Counted from the first letter of the stretch, positions 25,759-34,526 are shown. The stretch is DNA of 64,000 bases from Oscillatoria sp. CS-180 (GCF_028330965.1 NZ_JAQMUB010000093.1:51948-115947); one strand, 5' to 3'. Notes: generated by a model from the letters alone, not told the origin. A program made the numbers and translations.

Positions 25759-26163
25759 TGCACGATCGCCTCACTATCATCATCAAAGACAACTAATTTG
25801 ACCACTCGATTCTTGAGTAAGACCTGTCCCAATTCCTATAGTGAACACACTATTAAAGGTTGCTTGTGATACCGCTAGATAAAGGTTACGCTCAATGCCC
25901 ATTTCATCAAGAATCTGATGATACAGGACGTACTGACCCAGTGCTTGCTCTAAATCTCTGACATCTGACTGCCCAACAAAGCTTTTCACTTCAACAACAA
26001 TTCTTTGCAAGCCTCTCTCAGCACTAATCAGGCGCTCTGCACCCAAATCAGCCGATAAACGCTTTTTCCCAATCTGAAGCGGAAAGGGATTATGCGTAAT
26101 TGTCCATCCATCTTTTTGTAAGGCATGCTTTACAGTGTCGTGATAGATATCTTTTGCTGGCAC
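25743..26163 (-). pseudogene. xisH: xisH, interrupted by a single-base frameshift
   Basis: The first about 115 residues are a good XisH: MPAKDIYHDTVKHALQKDGW, KRLSADLGAERLISAE and IVVEVKSFVGQSDVRDLEQA. The frame then stops early after VFTIGIGTGLTQ. Reading from about 25845 in the next frame gives ELGQVLLKNRVVKLVVFDDD then SEAIVQWIPD, the expected XisH C-terminus, with its stop inside the start of xisI. One extra base in the GGAATT run (about 25843) explains it. This could be a real mutation, a sequencing error or, less likely, a programmed shift. The intact part keeps a PD-(D/E)XK-like core (Asp-Leu-Gly, Val-Glu-Val-Lys). Confidence 0.75.
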
Positions 26164-26260
26164 AAAAAATAGAATAATTGGGTTACTGCAAGCATATACC
26201 GACTGTCGTTGCTTTTGATATCAATAGGTAGGCTTCAAGTATGCCCTCACCGAGAGCTAA

Positions 26261-26284
26261 GCGGCATAACGACCAAGTTATGCC
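26261..26284. repeat. Short attC-like inverted repeat
   Basis: GGCATAAC (26263-26270) and GTTATGCC (26277-26284) form a perfect 8-bp inverted repeat around GACCAA. The left side GCGGCATAACGAC is identical to 27438-27450, the start of the better attC-like site, so this may be the same kind of site with its centre lost. Confidence 0.4.
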
Positions 26285-26291
26285 GTCGTCG

Positions 26292-26714
26292 CTACCTAGA
26301 CTCAATCGTCTTTAGAAACTCATCTGCTGTAATCACTAGCACATCACGGAATGGATGCAATACAAGTAAATCCCTATCGCCACTAATGATGTACTGTGCT
26401 TCCCCATTCAATGCCAACTCCAACACCTTGTCATCTTTTGGATCACGGCACTCCTGCACATTCTCAGTTACGTCAACTAAAACTGCCCGCTCTATCAAAG
26501 CTTCTAAAAATTCCTCTCGCTCCTCAGTTGTTAAATAACGATTAAATTTTTCACGCCCAAGAACCTCATTCAACTCTTCCAAAAGGTCGAGTGACACTAA
26601 TACTTCTCCATTTGCTAAAGCGTATCGAAGTGCTTGAGCAGGTTTGCTGTTCTCAAACAGAAGCGCACTAATAAGAGCATTTGTATCAAAAACGTAGCGC
26701 ACTTCATTCTTCAT
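26292..26714 (-). CDS. PIN-domain toxin (COG1569 type)
   Basis: A 140-residue PIN-domain protein. The acidic metal ligands are in place: Asp in VFDTNALISALL, Glu in LEELNEVL, Asp in CRDPKDDKVLELAL and Asp in YIISGDRDLL. PIN proteins are ribonucleases, usually toxins that cleave tRNA or mRNA. The start overlaps the end of the upstream antitoxin-like gene by 11 bp, the usual order of antitoxin first. It sits in a run of toxin-antitoxin and phage-defence-like genes with lower GC than the core genome, suggesting transfer. Confidence 0.85.
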   Translation of the reverse strand: MKNEVRYVFDTNALISALLFENSKPAQALRYALANGEVLVSLDLLEELNEVLGREKFNRYLTTEEREEFLEALIERAVLVDVTENVQECRDPKDDKVLELALNGEAQYIISGDRDLLVLHPFRDVLVITADEFLKTIESR

Positions 26715-26931
26715 CCAAAATTGAGTTCAAAATTTCTGGGGTTAACCCTCGCGCTTGAGCATTCCGACTAATATCACTCATCACTTCTTCCAGGGGTCTT
26801 TTGTGTCGAGTTGCATCACCAAGCTTTAGGCTGAGTAATGCTTCTAACTTGCGACGCTGCTCTTCAGAGGCTGCCTCAAAAATACGGGCAACCTCAGCAT
26901 TCACACGGATTGTGATCGTTTTAGTTTCCAT
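26704..26931 (-). CDS. Antitoxin of the PIN toxin (ribbon-helix-helix-like)
   Basis: 75 residues. The start KTITIRVNAEVARIFEAASE fits a beta-strand then helix as in ribbon-helix-helix DNA-binding antitoxins; the charged C-terminus (EEVMSDISRNAQARGLTPE) would wrap the toxin. It lies directly before the PIN gene with an 11-bp overlap, which is the main evidence for the role. Such antitoxins usually repress their own promoter, here expected between 26932 and 26957. Confidence 0.7.
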   Translation of the reverse strand: METKTITIRVNAEVARIFEAASEEQRRKLEALLSLKLGDATRHKRPLEEVMSDISRNAQARGLTPEILNSILDEE

Positions 26932-26957
26932 AGCAGTTATTTATTCTGTAAACGATT

Positions 26958-27425
26958 TTACTGTTGCAAATCTTGCCATTGATCTATAGCGAACTGAATT
27001 AAGTGTTCTCTCCTATTTTTAATTGCTTCCTCATCCCACATCTCCCGATCAACATCAGTGTCGGAAACAATCTCTTTCAAGTGCATAAGATTAGCCTTCT
27101 TGTAAACCTCCTTTTTGTCTTCAAAACATTTATTACTTGCCTCTGAATTGAGAGGTGGTGAGAGTAGACACAAATTCCCTATAGAGTGCAAAAGCTCTTT
27201 ATGCTTAGTTTCAACAATGTGACTCCAACCAGGATCACTTTTATCTTGAGGTAAAATATGTTCTATTGTATTGTTCGGATTCGATTCCCATATCTCATTC
27301 CATAGAATTTGGTTAAGTTGAGAGCCATTCATTTTCGATAAATACTCTTCATACCTAAAGAAAAAGTAGCGCAGTTCTTTTTGCCAGTCACTATAAAAAT
27401 CATGTTTATTCGGTTGCGCCCTAAC
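26958..27425 (-). pseudogene. C-terminal fragment of a DUF262/DUF1524 (GmrSD-like) nuclease
   Basis: The first in-frame ATG is at 27332 (124 codons), but homology-like sequence continues upstream without a start: DWQKELRYFFFRYEEYLSK is the usual lead into DUF1524. The nuclease motif is TIEHILPQ, followed by LLHSIGNLCLLSPPLNSEAS, both typical of the HNH-like C-terminal domain of GmrSD-type modification-dependent restriction enzymes. The N-terminal DUF262 NTPase half is absent, and the open frame stops making sense at GTTAGGG (27425), a cassette-border-like heptamer. Probably an inactive remnant, or a small stand-alone nuclease domain started at 27332. Confidence 0.65.
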
Positions 27426-27440
27426 AGAATAGTTGAGGCG

Positions 27441-27527
27441 GCATAACGACTCAAATCAGCGGCGGCATATGACTTTGAACTCGTCATCAGAGGTTTTCAA
27501 CCGTCCGCTGCATTTGAATTGTTAGCT
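27441..27527 (+). other. Integron attC-like recombination site
   Basis: The left arm TAACGACTCAAATCAGCGG (27444-27462) pairs with the right arm CCGCTGCATTTGAATTGTTA (27505-27524). The only deviations are two positions in the spacer between the R and L boxes and one extra G in the right arm, exactly the extrahelical base expected of attC. The ends GCATAAC and GTTAGCT fit the R'' and R' core sites (first Y positions partly off consensus). The following genes would be a cassette starting at GTTAGC. Confidence 0.6.
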
Positions 27528-27590
27528 AGCGGATGTGGGCATAATTGCTCGATAATATAGAGGTAAACAAAGCATCTTAAGGATACTCCT

Positions 27591-27824
27591 ATGAACTCAA
27601 TGCCTAGTTTGCTCACGCGCATCACCCAAACTCCTGGTCAATGCGGTGGTCGTCCATGCATTCGAGGAATGCGAATCCGGGTCACGGACATTCTGGAGAT
27701 GCTAGCAGAAAACGTTAGTGCCGCTGAAATTTTGGAAGACTTTCCTGATCTGGAACCAGCAGATATCCAAGCTTGTTTGCTTTTCGCAGCCCGCCGTACT
27801 GATTTCCCCAGACTCACGGCATGA
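27591..27824 (+). CDS. DUF433-family antitoxin
   Basis: 77 residues matching DUF433: TQTPGQCGGRPCIRGMRIRV, VTDILEMLAENVSAAEILED and FPDLEPADIQACLLFAAR. The family is a small winged or tri-helical DNA-binding protein found in front of PIN-like toxins. AAGGA stands 7 bp before the ATG. Its stop overlaps the next start by 4 bp (ATGA). A TA-rich stretch (GATAATAT, about 27547-27554) could be the -10 box. It begins 64 bp after the end of the attC-like site, as the first gene of a cassette would. Confidence 0.8.
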   Translation: MNSMPSLLTRITQTPGQCGGRPCIRGMRIRVTDILEMLAENVSAAEILEDFPDLEPADIQACLLFAARRTDFPRLTA

Positions 27825-28162
27825 AAATTTGGATTGATGCCCAACTACCTCCAACTCTAGCAAATTGGTTGTCAACGACGTTTGGGTTAGAAGCATCTGC
27901 TCTACGAAATTTGTCCCTTCGAGATGCTCAAGACATCGAAATTTTTGAAGCAGCACGAGCTGAAAATGCCATAATTATGACTAAAGATAGTGACTTCATT
28001 GACTTGGTCTGCCGTCTGGGAACACCACCTCAGATTTTATGGTTAACCTGCGGCAACGTTACAAATCGCAATTTACGACAGTTGCTGACTGTTACCTTAC
28101 CCGATGCGCTAGAACAGCTACGACAAGGTGAAACAATTGTTGAAATCAGTAATGCTCCCTAA
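27821..28162 (+). CDS. DUF5615 PIN-like toxin
   Basis: 113 residues. The PIN-like acidic residues are visible: Asp in KIWIDAQLPPTLANWL, Asp in LRDAQDIEIFEAARAE and Asp in IIMTKDSDFIDLV, followed by the LWLTCGNVTNRNLRQLL segment of the DUF5615/Mut7-C-like group. It forms a coupled pair with the DUF433 gene. The expected role is a ribonuclease toxin neutralised by its partner. It is convergent with the next gene, leaving only 8 bp between stops. Confidence 0.8.
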   Translation: MKIWIDAQLPPTLANWLSTTFGLEASALRNLSLRDAQDIEIFEAARAENAIIMTKDSDFIDLVCRLGTPPQILWLTCGNVTNRNLRQLLTVTLPDALEQLRQGETIVEISNAP

Positions 28163-28170
28163 AAGAGGCA

Positions 28171-28779
28171 TTATTGTAATAATGTTAAAGACTCCAAAAC
28201 TTGAATGAAGACTTCGGGATCTAATGCTTTGCATCGGAGCATTTCTGAATTTTCCTGAGAAACATAAGCACGCTCCCAGTTTGAAGAAGACAGCATAACA
28301 TCAGCACCCATTTCTATTTCTACTAGACTTAACAGCCCATAGCTCTCTCCATCCTCGTACATGTATACAGGAATTAATCCAAATTCTGTCTGTGTATTCT
28401 CAAGAACGGTTCCAGAAGGAAAATTATCAGGAGTGTAGAGGGTAAAGCATTCACCATTATTACTCTCGTGCCGGATTCGATAAATTGGGTATTCATCACC
28501 ATTAAGGTACTCTACAATTTCACCACTTGCGTGGGTAAGTCTAAATCCCTCTGGTACAAAATCAGGCACCACGATAGGAACAGACAATTGTAAAAGCTCA
28601 GTTCTTTGTTCGTCTGATAGTAAATGTCCATCTGTCGATTCCACCTGAACATTAGATTCATCATTTCTTTCATAGATGGATGCTAGATGTTGGAGAGCTG
28701 TATCGGAAACTAGTTTATTAACAGAGATATTAAAGCTAGAAGTAGCGAAATTCATTGACATTAAAAGCGTGACAAACAT
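28171..28779 (-). CDS. Hypothetical protein (202 aa)
   Basis: I do not recognise a named family. The N-terminus (LLMSMNFATSSFN) is mildly hydrophobic but not a clear signal peptide. The middle, PIVVPDFVPEGFRLTHASG, followed by EYPIYRIRHESNNGECFTLY, resembles the DUF4367-like fold of predicted substrate-binding domains, where a Pro-x-x-Leu/Phe-Pro-x-Gly-Phe motif precedes Tyr-x-Ile. The end has an ENSEMLRCKALDPEVFIQVL helix. It may be the last gene of the cassette region. GGAG lies 6 bp upstream of the ATG. Confidence 0.55.
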   Translation of the reverse strand: MFVTLLMSMNFATSSFNISVNKLVSDTALQHLASIYERNDESNVQVESTDGHLLSDEQRTELLQLSVPIVVPDFVPEGFRLTHASGEIVEYLNGDEYPIYRIRHESNNGECFTLYTPDNFPSGTVLENTQTEFGLIPVYMYEDGESYGLLSLVEIEMGADVMLSSSNWERAYVSQENSEMLRCKALDPEVFIQVLESLTLLQ

Positions 28780-29530
28780 TTATTTCTCCTAACCTAACGG
28801 AACTGTGGCTTTTACACACTGTAATTTAGACAAGTAGCACAAGGCTTATACAGAGCCAGCTAACTCGTAATTAGAGGGAAAGTTTCCACCTAAAAAGTTG
28901 TACTCTTAAAGTCATCAGAATACCTCAGTCATAAGGCTTTCGATGGCTTTCAAACTCATCTTACAGTGGATGATTATGTGGAATGGTATCACCCTCACAC
29001 TGAGACAATCCAGTTGGAATAGTTGCCCCGCAATGCAACCATTCAAGCATTAACGACCCAAATTTTTCCGTTGCTAGAACTAAGCTGTTCCCTGTTCCCT
29101 ACTTCCCTAAGATACTGAGATGGACTTGACCAAGCTGCACAGGGCTATATCCAATCTGCCGACAGACCTACTATTGTTCTGTTCCAGATCGCATCGCCTA
29201 TTCGTTAAAAATCATGACCTCTATCCCTATATGTTTAGGTTGAGTGCGACTAGAACTAGACCTGAATAGTAACATTCGTAGTGGTATCTCCTTGTTTAGC
29301 ACAACTAATGATCATGGGCTAACTAGTACACTACGGCAGAAATAGGCTCACCCTGTAAAACGCTCGGAAAGCTTATCTGCCTTAGTTTTGTAGAGCTTTG
29401 CTCTTCTCGCAGAGTATTTTGAATTTTGAATTCCGCACAGCGGTACCAGTAGCTATCTCGCCCAGACGAAGATTTGGCCAGTAGATGTTTGACCAATCAG
29501 CAGAATGCGGTTCAGATGGGAGCAAAGAAA
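28780..29530. other. Gene-poor stretch with a possible relic
   Basis: About 750 bp without a supported gene. A short open stretch at 28933-29022 (+) reads KAFDGFQTHLTVDDYVEWYH and ends soon after; it might be a fragment of a recombinase or transposase, but there is too little to call. The repeat-family word CCTAACGGAACT occurs at 28789-28800. Near 29382 there is TCTGCCTTAGTTTT and near 29409 TTTTGAATTTTGAATTCCGC, words also seen at 57637-57657. Confidence 0.3.
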
Positions 29531-29962
29531 ATGAGCATGGTTCAGTCATGGATCGACGAGTTTCAGGGAAGTGAATGGAACGGTAGGGCTGAATTATGGA
29601 TTGATCCAGCAGGGAACGAAGCTGACATGAGTGAGAGCACGCTGAGCATTGGGTCAGAGATACTTTCTTACACGTGGGCTTACGAAGGCGAGACCAAAAC
29701 AGGCGCTTTCACATTTCATGACAGCGGCGCAACGTGGACAGATAGCTGGCATCAGCCCGAACCTGTGCAATGTCGATATCTTACGAATGCTTGGGGTCTC
29801 TTCACTGTTGAATATGTCTATCCGGTCCCATCTGGTCCTGACTGGGGTTGGCGAAGTAAGCTATCCCAAAGACCTGATAACAGTCTGGTGCTTCAAATGA
29901 CCAATATTGCTCCGTGGGGCGAAGAAGGTCGAGCGGCCAGGATGATTTTTCAAAGAGCGTAA
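29531..29962 (+). CDS. DUF1579-like hypothetical protein
   Basis: About 143 residues, a beta-rich, Trp-rich protein without signal peptide. Typical stretches are SEWNGRAELWIDPAGNEAD, SYTWAYEGETKTGAFTFHD, TWTDSWHQPEP and GPDWGWRSKLSQRPDNSLVL, ending NIAPWGEEGRAARMIFQR. This pattern fits the DUF1579/lipocalin-like group of small proteins of unknown role. ATG 29531 is chosen because GGGAG lies 8 bp upstream; longer in-frame starts at 29474 (TTG) and 29516 exist. It is convergent with the GntR gene. Confidence 0.6.
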   Translation: MSMVQSWIDEFQGSEWNGRAELWIDPAGNEADMSESTLSIGSEILSYTWAYEGETKTGAFTFHDSGATWTDSWHQPEPVQCRYLTNAWGLFTVEYVYPVPSGPDWGWRSKLSQRPDNSLVLQMTNIAPWGEEGRAARMIFQRA

Positions 29963-29991
29963 TTAATAACGTTCATTTCAAATAGCCTAGC

Positions 29992-30777
29992 CTACAAAGG
30001 ATCTACGAGCGTACTGAAGTCTGGTTGATCGACTTCAATTTCAGCGGTGTAGCAGGTCCAGTCGGAGCGGGAAAGGGTTTTACCACAAACAGCGGGCTGG
30101 TGTTGCTGGTGGTAGACGAGATAGTTGAACACTAAAAGCGGCATCCCTAAAGGAATAGCGAGATATTCACTCAGCTCGTAACTGGCCGGAATACTTTCGA
30201 GGCTGACTTCTGCGGCATTGAGGTGAATACCGTTTTTAACCAGCGTGCTGTAGGTAAATCCTTGCTGAAGCTTCTCTGCAAGGGACTCTCCGATCGCGAC
30301 GGGATAATAAGTCACATCCAGAGCGATCGGGGAATCATCGGCATAAATAATTTTCTCTTGCCAATAGACCTCAGTGTCTTTTGCGGGTAGCTGAAGCTTG
30401 CGGCTAACGTCTGACGTTGCCTTGATTCGCTGAAACCGAAGCGACTGAACTTGCCCCACATAGCCCTGTTGTTTCAAGGCTGAATCAAAGTACATGAGGG
30501 GATTGGCCATCGAAAAGCTGATCTTGTGCTGCTCTGTGACAAAAATACCTTTCCCCTGCTGAGTAGTGACTAGACCCTGCTGAATGAGATTCCCGATCGC
30601 CTTGCGAATGGTAGTACGACTGACCCCAAACACCTGACCCAAATCAAATTCGCTAGGCAACCGCTCACCCGGCTCGTATTCCCCTGTCTCAATCTTTTGC
30701 TTAAGCTTCTCTGAAATTGTGATGTGCAAATGCTGCTTGTCGATACCTTGACTACTGGGAACCATAGAAAACGTCAT
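29992..30777 (-). CDS. GntR/HutC-family transcriptional regulator
   Basis: 261 residues. Residues about 17-85 are the GntR winged helix (PGERLPSEFDLGQVFGVSRTTI, then RKAIGNLIQQGLVTTQQGKG). The C-terminal part is a UTRA ligand-binding domain (DTEVYWQEKIIYADDSPIAL, then LLVFNYLVYHQQHQPAVCGK). It lies next to the sarcosine oxidase and BCCT genes on the same strand and opposite the Rieske and dimethylglycine oxidase genes. It is the obvious candidate for control of betaine use, with a betaine-derived compound as ligand; this is inference. No GntR operator could be pinned down with certainty. Confidence 0.85.
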   Translation of the reverse strand: MTFSMVPSSQGIDKQHLHITISEKLKQKIETGEYEPGERLPSEFDLGQVFGVSRTTIRKAIGNLIQQGLVTTQQGKGIFVTEQHKISFSMANPLMYFDSALKQQGYVGQVQSLRFQRIKATSDVSRKLQLPAKDTEVYWQEKIIYADDSPIALDVTYYPVAIGESLAEKLQQGFTYSTLVKNGIHLNAAEVSLESIPASYELSEYLAIPLGMPLLVFNYLVYHQQHQPAVCGKTLSRSDWTCYTAEIEVDQPDFSTLVDPL

Positions 30778-30865
30778 CGTATGCTGATCACCTTTGGCAT
30801 CTTAGCGAATGAAGATCATAATAGAGCCTAAAAATAACGCCTGTGAAATGTCCGTTTTAGACCAC

Positions 30866-32023
30866 TCATACAGCGACTAACTGAAAACGAGACAGCTTAA
30901 ATAGGCTGGTGTTATGGGGAGTATGACCTTCAGTGGCTAAGTCTGCTAGCATCTTGCCCATCAGCGTTGTAAATTTGAAACCATGTCCTGAGAAGCCTGC
31001 ACCAATGACCACGTGAGGATAGTCAGGATGCTGATCGACTACGAAGTCCTTATCGGGTGTCAACGTGTAGAGGCAGCGTCGGGTAGAGATTAAAGGACCC
31101 GCTGCATCAGGAATATACTGCTTGGCAAAATCACGAATGCGCTCCGTCCAGTCATGGCTTGGGGTATAGTCTACTTCGCTGGGGCTATCCACCGTGTCCC
31201 AGCCATAGAATGTCGTGATTTTGATCCCAAGACGGTTATCCTCATGGGGAATTCCATAAGGCATTTCGCCATAGTCGCCATTCATGTGAGCAAAGAAGAC
31301 GGGAAACTTGCCTGGTTCAAAGTTTGCAGCATTGCTTGGCTGATAGAATCCAAGCTGACAGGGCATGATTTTCAGCGGTAGGTTAATGCCCTGCTTCGCG
31401 AGGAGTTCCTTGGCCCAGCTACCCGCAGTAACAACGAGGCGATCGCTCGCAAACGTCTCTGCGGCTGTCTGCACTTCTACGCCATTTTCAGTAGGCCGTA
31501 TCTTTAGCACTGGGGTCTGGTCAATTATCGTTGCCCCTCGCTGCTGGGCAAGATTGAGATGAGCGAGCACGCAGCGCGACGCCCTTAGCAAACCGGAATC
31601 GACATGAAAGAGACCCTCCATACCGTCCTCTAGAGAAAACTGAGGATAGCGATGTGCAATCTCTGTCTTGTCAAGATGCTCGTAGTCCAGCTTGGCTGCA
31701 TCCAGGCTGGTTTTCATCCGCTGAAAAGTGTCTGTCTCAGGGAAACCGAAGTCCAGTCCCCCTGTCTTGACATAGAGCTGTTCGCCCGCTTCTTCTTGCA
31801 GGGCAAACCAGAGCGGATAGGCATCTCGCATCAGCTCAACATAAATAGGATTGTCGTAGGTGTATCGGATGACGCGAGAAAATCCGTAAGAGCTTCCTTT
31901 TTGGTGATTCAGCTCGAACTGTTCCAATAGCAGAACCTTTTTGCCTGCTCTAGACAGGTAGTAAGCCGTTGCGCTGCCAATTCCCCCAGCGCCGACCACA
32001 ATGACATCAAACTGCCGTGTCAT
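30866..32023 (-). CDS. Monomeric sarcosine oxidase (MSOX/N-methyltryptophan oxidase family)
   Basis: 385 residues. The N-terminal FAD-binding fold is VIVVGAGGIGSATAYYLSR. Downstream, GSSYGFSRVIRYTY and the segment RRCLYTLTPDKDFVVDQHPD carry the Arg residues and the Cys that holds FAD covalently in bacterial MSOX; GAGFSGHGFKFTTLMG closes the site. Length matches MSOX (about 390). The reaction is sarcosine plus oxygen to glycine, formaldehyde and peroxide. Neighbours (BCCT, Rieske, dimethylglycine oxidase) make sarcosine more likely than N-methyltryptophan. ATG 32023 has GGAG 9 bp upstream; a TTG three codons earlier is less likely. Confidence 0.85.
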   Translation of the reverse strand: MTRQFDVIVVGAGGIGSATAYYLSRAGKKVLLLEQFELNHQKGSSYGFSRVIRYTYDNPIYVELMRDAYPLWFALQEEAGEQLYVKTGGLDFGFPETDTFQRMKTSLDAAKLDYEHLDKTEIAHRYPQFSLEDGMEGLFHVDSGLLRASRCVLAHLNLAQQRGATIIDQTPVLKIRPTENGVEVQTAAETFASDRLVVTAGSWAKELLAKQGINLPLKIMPCQLGFYQPSNAANFEPGKFPVFFAHMNGDYGEMPYGIPHEDNRLGIKITTFYGWDTVDSPSEVDYTPSHDWTERIRDFAKQYIPDAAGPLISTRRCLYTLTPDKDFVVDQHPDYPHVVIGAGFSGHGFKFTTLMGKMLADLATEGHTPHNTSLFKLSRFQLVAV

Positions 32024-32164
32024 TTCAACCAACTCCTAGAAACCCTGAAACCGTTGTTGATCGTGCCGTGTACGGCATGAATCAATGAGAAAAATGGGCA
32101 TAATCCCATCCCGCCTGCCGCTGTTCACTGCCGTGCAAAAGTGCTTTATCTGAAAACAGATCCC

Positions 32165-33835
32165 CTATCGAGCGATCGCCTCCGAGGCCATTTCTGCTTC
32201 CTTCAGCTTCCGAGCCTCCATCACAACTCGATACTCATAACTCAATCCTCGATAGATGCTGTAGCACATCACTAGCAACACCAATGCAAACGGAAGCCCT
32301 GTTGTGATGGACGCCGTTTGCAAGGCAGACAAACCACCACCCAAGAGCAAAACAGCCGCCACAACACCCTCCATAGCAGCCCAAAAGACGCGCTGAGGCA
32401 CAGGAGATTCCAACTTGCCGCCAGATGTGAGGCTGTCGACTACTAGCGAACCAGAGTCTGAAGAGGTGACGAAGAAGACCACCACTAAAACAATGCCGAC
32501 AAACGAGGTAATTCCGGTCAGTGGCAACTGTTGCAGCATAACAAACAATGCCGTGGCCACATTCTCAGCAACGGCTTCACTGATCACGCCACTCGATTCG
32601 CCTAGTTCCATATTGAGAGCAGTGCCGCCAAATGTAGACATCCACAAAAATGTCAGCATTGAAGGCAGCAACAGCACGCCGATAACAAACTCTCGGACAG
32701 TGCGACCTTTTGAAACTCGTGCAATAAAGATGCCGACGAAAGGAGACCAGGAAATCCACCAGCCCCAATAGAAAACGGTCCAGCCGTTTTGCCAATCAGT
32801 GCCTGAAAAGCTTTCAGTCCAAAAGCTGAGGGTCGGCAAAGATGCTGCGTAATACCCCAAGTTCTCAACGAAGGAATTCAGAATAAACAGGGTTGGCCCC
32901 ACTAGCAACACAAATCCCATAAGTATTGCGGCCAGAATCATGTTGAGTTCACTGAGGCGACGGACACCATTCCCTAATCCCGACACAACGGAAGCCGTCG
33001 CAAAACCTGTGATGATGGCAATCAGCCCGACCTGTATTGGAGTAGCAATCTGCAACCCAAACAGAAAATTCAAGCCCGCATTGACTTGTTGTACCCCCAA
33101 ACCCAGCGAGGTTGCCAAACCAAACAGTGTGGACGCGACCGCCAAGATATCTACAACATTGCCGGGCCAGCCATAAATTCGCTCGCCCAGAATGGGATAG
33201 AACACTGATCGAATCGTCAGGGGCAGTCCCCAATTGTAGGCAAAGAAAGCCAACGACAGTCCTACGAGAGCATAGATGCCCCAGGCATGAAGCCCCCAAT
33301 GGAAAAAGGTGATGCCCATCGCTAGCTGAGCGGCATCTGCTGTGTTTGCTTCGACAGCTCCCAGTAAGGCAGGCGGACCTTGAAAGTGGTAGATCGGCTC
33401 GGCCACGCTCCAGAACATCAATCCAATTCCCATCCCTGCGCTAATTAGCATGGCAATCCAGGCGAAGGTGGGAAATTCGGGTTTAGCATCGGGCCCCCCC
33501 AGTCGCACGCTGCCCAATTTACTGAGGGCAATACACACCGTAAAAATGAGAAACAGACTAACAGCGAGAATTAAAAACCAACCCATCACCCCAGCAATAA
33601 AGGATTGCACTGCACCAAAAGCAGTCTCGGCTGGCTCTTGGAAAATGAGCGTAAACAGAACAAATAAGAGGATCAGTCCCCCCGAAACTAGAAACACCTC
33701 TGCGTGAAAATCAAAACCTTTTATGACGAAATTGCGATCGCCCGGACGACGACGAAGGTTACGAGTTGGTGCATGCTGTGGCATTTCAAAAGAATGCGCT
33801 TCAGGGAACTCCCTCCCAGGATCTTGTGTAGTCAT
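32165..33835 (-). CDS. BCCT-family betaine/carnitine/choline transporter
   Basis: 556 residues, 12 membrane helices with a cytosolic N-terminus. Signature stretches are ISAGMGIGLMFWSVAEPIYH (Gly-rich helix 3) and the BCCT core FYWGWWISWSPFVGIFIARV followed by SKGRTVREF, with the aromatic box Trp residues of glycine betaine carriers. It is sodium- or proton-coupled uptake from the medium at the plasma membrane. The long C-terminal osmosensing tail of BetP is absent, which fits uptake for nutrition rather than strict osmotic control. The genes around it degrade glycine betaine, so that is the likely cargo. Confidence 0.9.
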   Translation of the reverse strand: MTTQDPGREFPEAHSFEMPQHAPTRNLRRRPGDRNFVIKGFDFHAEVFLVSGGLILLFVLFTLIFQEPAETAFGAVQSFIAGVMGWFLILAVSLFLIFTVCIALSKLGSVRLGGPDAKPEFPTFAWIAMLISAGMGIGLMFWSVAEPIYHFQGPPALLGAVEANTADAAQLAMGITFFHWGLHAWGIYALVGLSLAFFAYNWGLPLTIRSVFYPILGERIYGWPGNVVDILAVASTLFGLATSLGLGVQQVNAGLNFLFGLQIATPIQVGLIAIITGFATASVVSGLGNGVRRLSELNMILAAILMGFVLLVGPTLFILNSFVENLGYYAASLPTLSFWTESFSGTDWQNGWTVFYWGWWISWSPFVGIFIARVSKGRTVREFVIGVLLLPSMLTFLWMSTFGGTALNMELGESSGVISEAVAENVATALFVMLQQLPLTGITSFVGIVLVVVFFVTSSDSGSLVVDSLTSGGKLESPVPQRVFWAAMEGVVAAVLLLGGGLSALQTASITTGLPFALVLLVMCYSIYRGLSYEYRVVMEARKLKEAEMASEAIAR

Positions 33836-34526
33836 AACTGTTGTTTAGCTCCAGCTACAGTAATAGAAAGCCAATAAAAAGCCGTAATACCTCTACTTCA
33901 ATCAAACAATTTTCCCTAACGCCTTGCGAGGAGGGATCAGCTTCTTGCGCACGCTAATGCCGAATCTGAAAATGCGCACAGCCCACTCCAGACTGATATC
34001 AAAAACCTTCCACGTCAAAATCAGAATGAGCCGGCTAATGTTTTCAGTGTCTCCAGGGCAGATTTGGATGAAGCTATCGGCACAGGCCGTAGAGAGAACA
34101 TCTTACCGAATGCTGGGCTTGCACCAATACATTAATTACAGAATAAGCGGTGTCTATGCTGAAAGTAAGACCTCTTTCTCGGTAAAACTGTCTTTGCCGC
34201 TACAGTTGTCACTACAAGTCAATTTTTCTTAGCAAACTACTTTTCAACTCAAGTAGAAAGATAGCTATAGAAGGCTTTGGTTAGATTCCATTAGCAAAAT
34301 ATCAATACTTCTTGAAAAAATGAGAATAAAAATGTCAAACAGAAGACAATTTCAATTTTTCAAAGAAGATACGTTCATTTATGGCTTGTAATAATATGTT
34401 TTGAACGCGAGGATCGTGAGCGTTAAGGCATTGTCTTTGCAAGTTGGTTTTTATGACTAGTCACCGTGTTTTTTCTATCGTCTGCTATGAGCTACAGAGA
34501 TTTTTATACCGCTGCTGAGGCGAAGT
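33836..34526. promoter_or_regulatory. Divergent control region of the betaine locus
   Basis: About 690 bp between the BCCT start (minus) and the Rieske start (plus), with no believable gene. It must carry both promoters and probably the operators of the GntR protein. The part from about 34220 to 34420 is AT-rich (for example AAAATATCAATACTTCTTG and TAATAATATG). No clear GntR/HutC operator palindrome was found by eye. Confidence 0.5.

Noticed and set aside
27260..27300. TTCGGATTCGATTCCC, resembling a tRNA T-arm
   Set aside because: It is inside the DUF1524 coding sequence and no acceptor or anticodon stem can be formed around it.
28933..29022. Short open stretch ending YHPHTETIQLE as a transposase end
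   Set aside because: Only about 29 codons; not enough to assign to any insertion sequence family.
33924..34232. 102-codon ORF in the betaine control region
   Set aside because: Odd Met/Arg/Ser-rich composition, no ribosome binding site, and it lies in a divergent promoter region.
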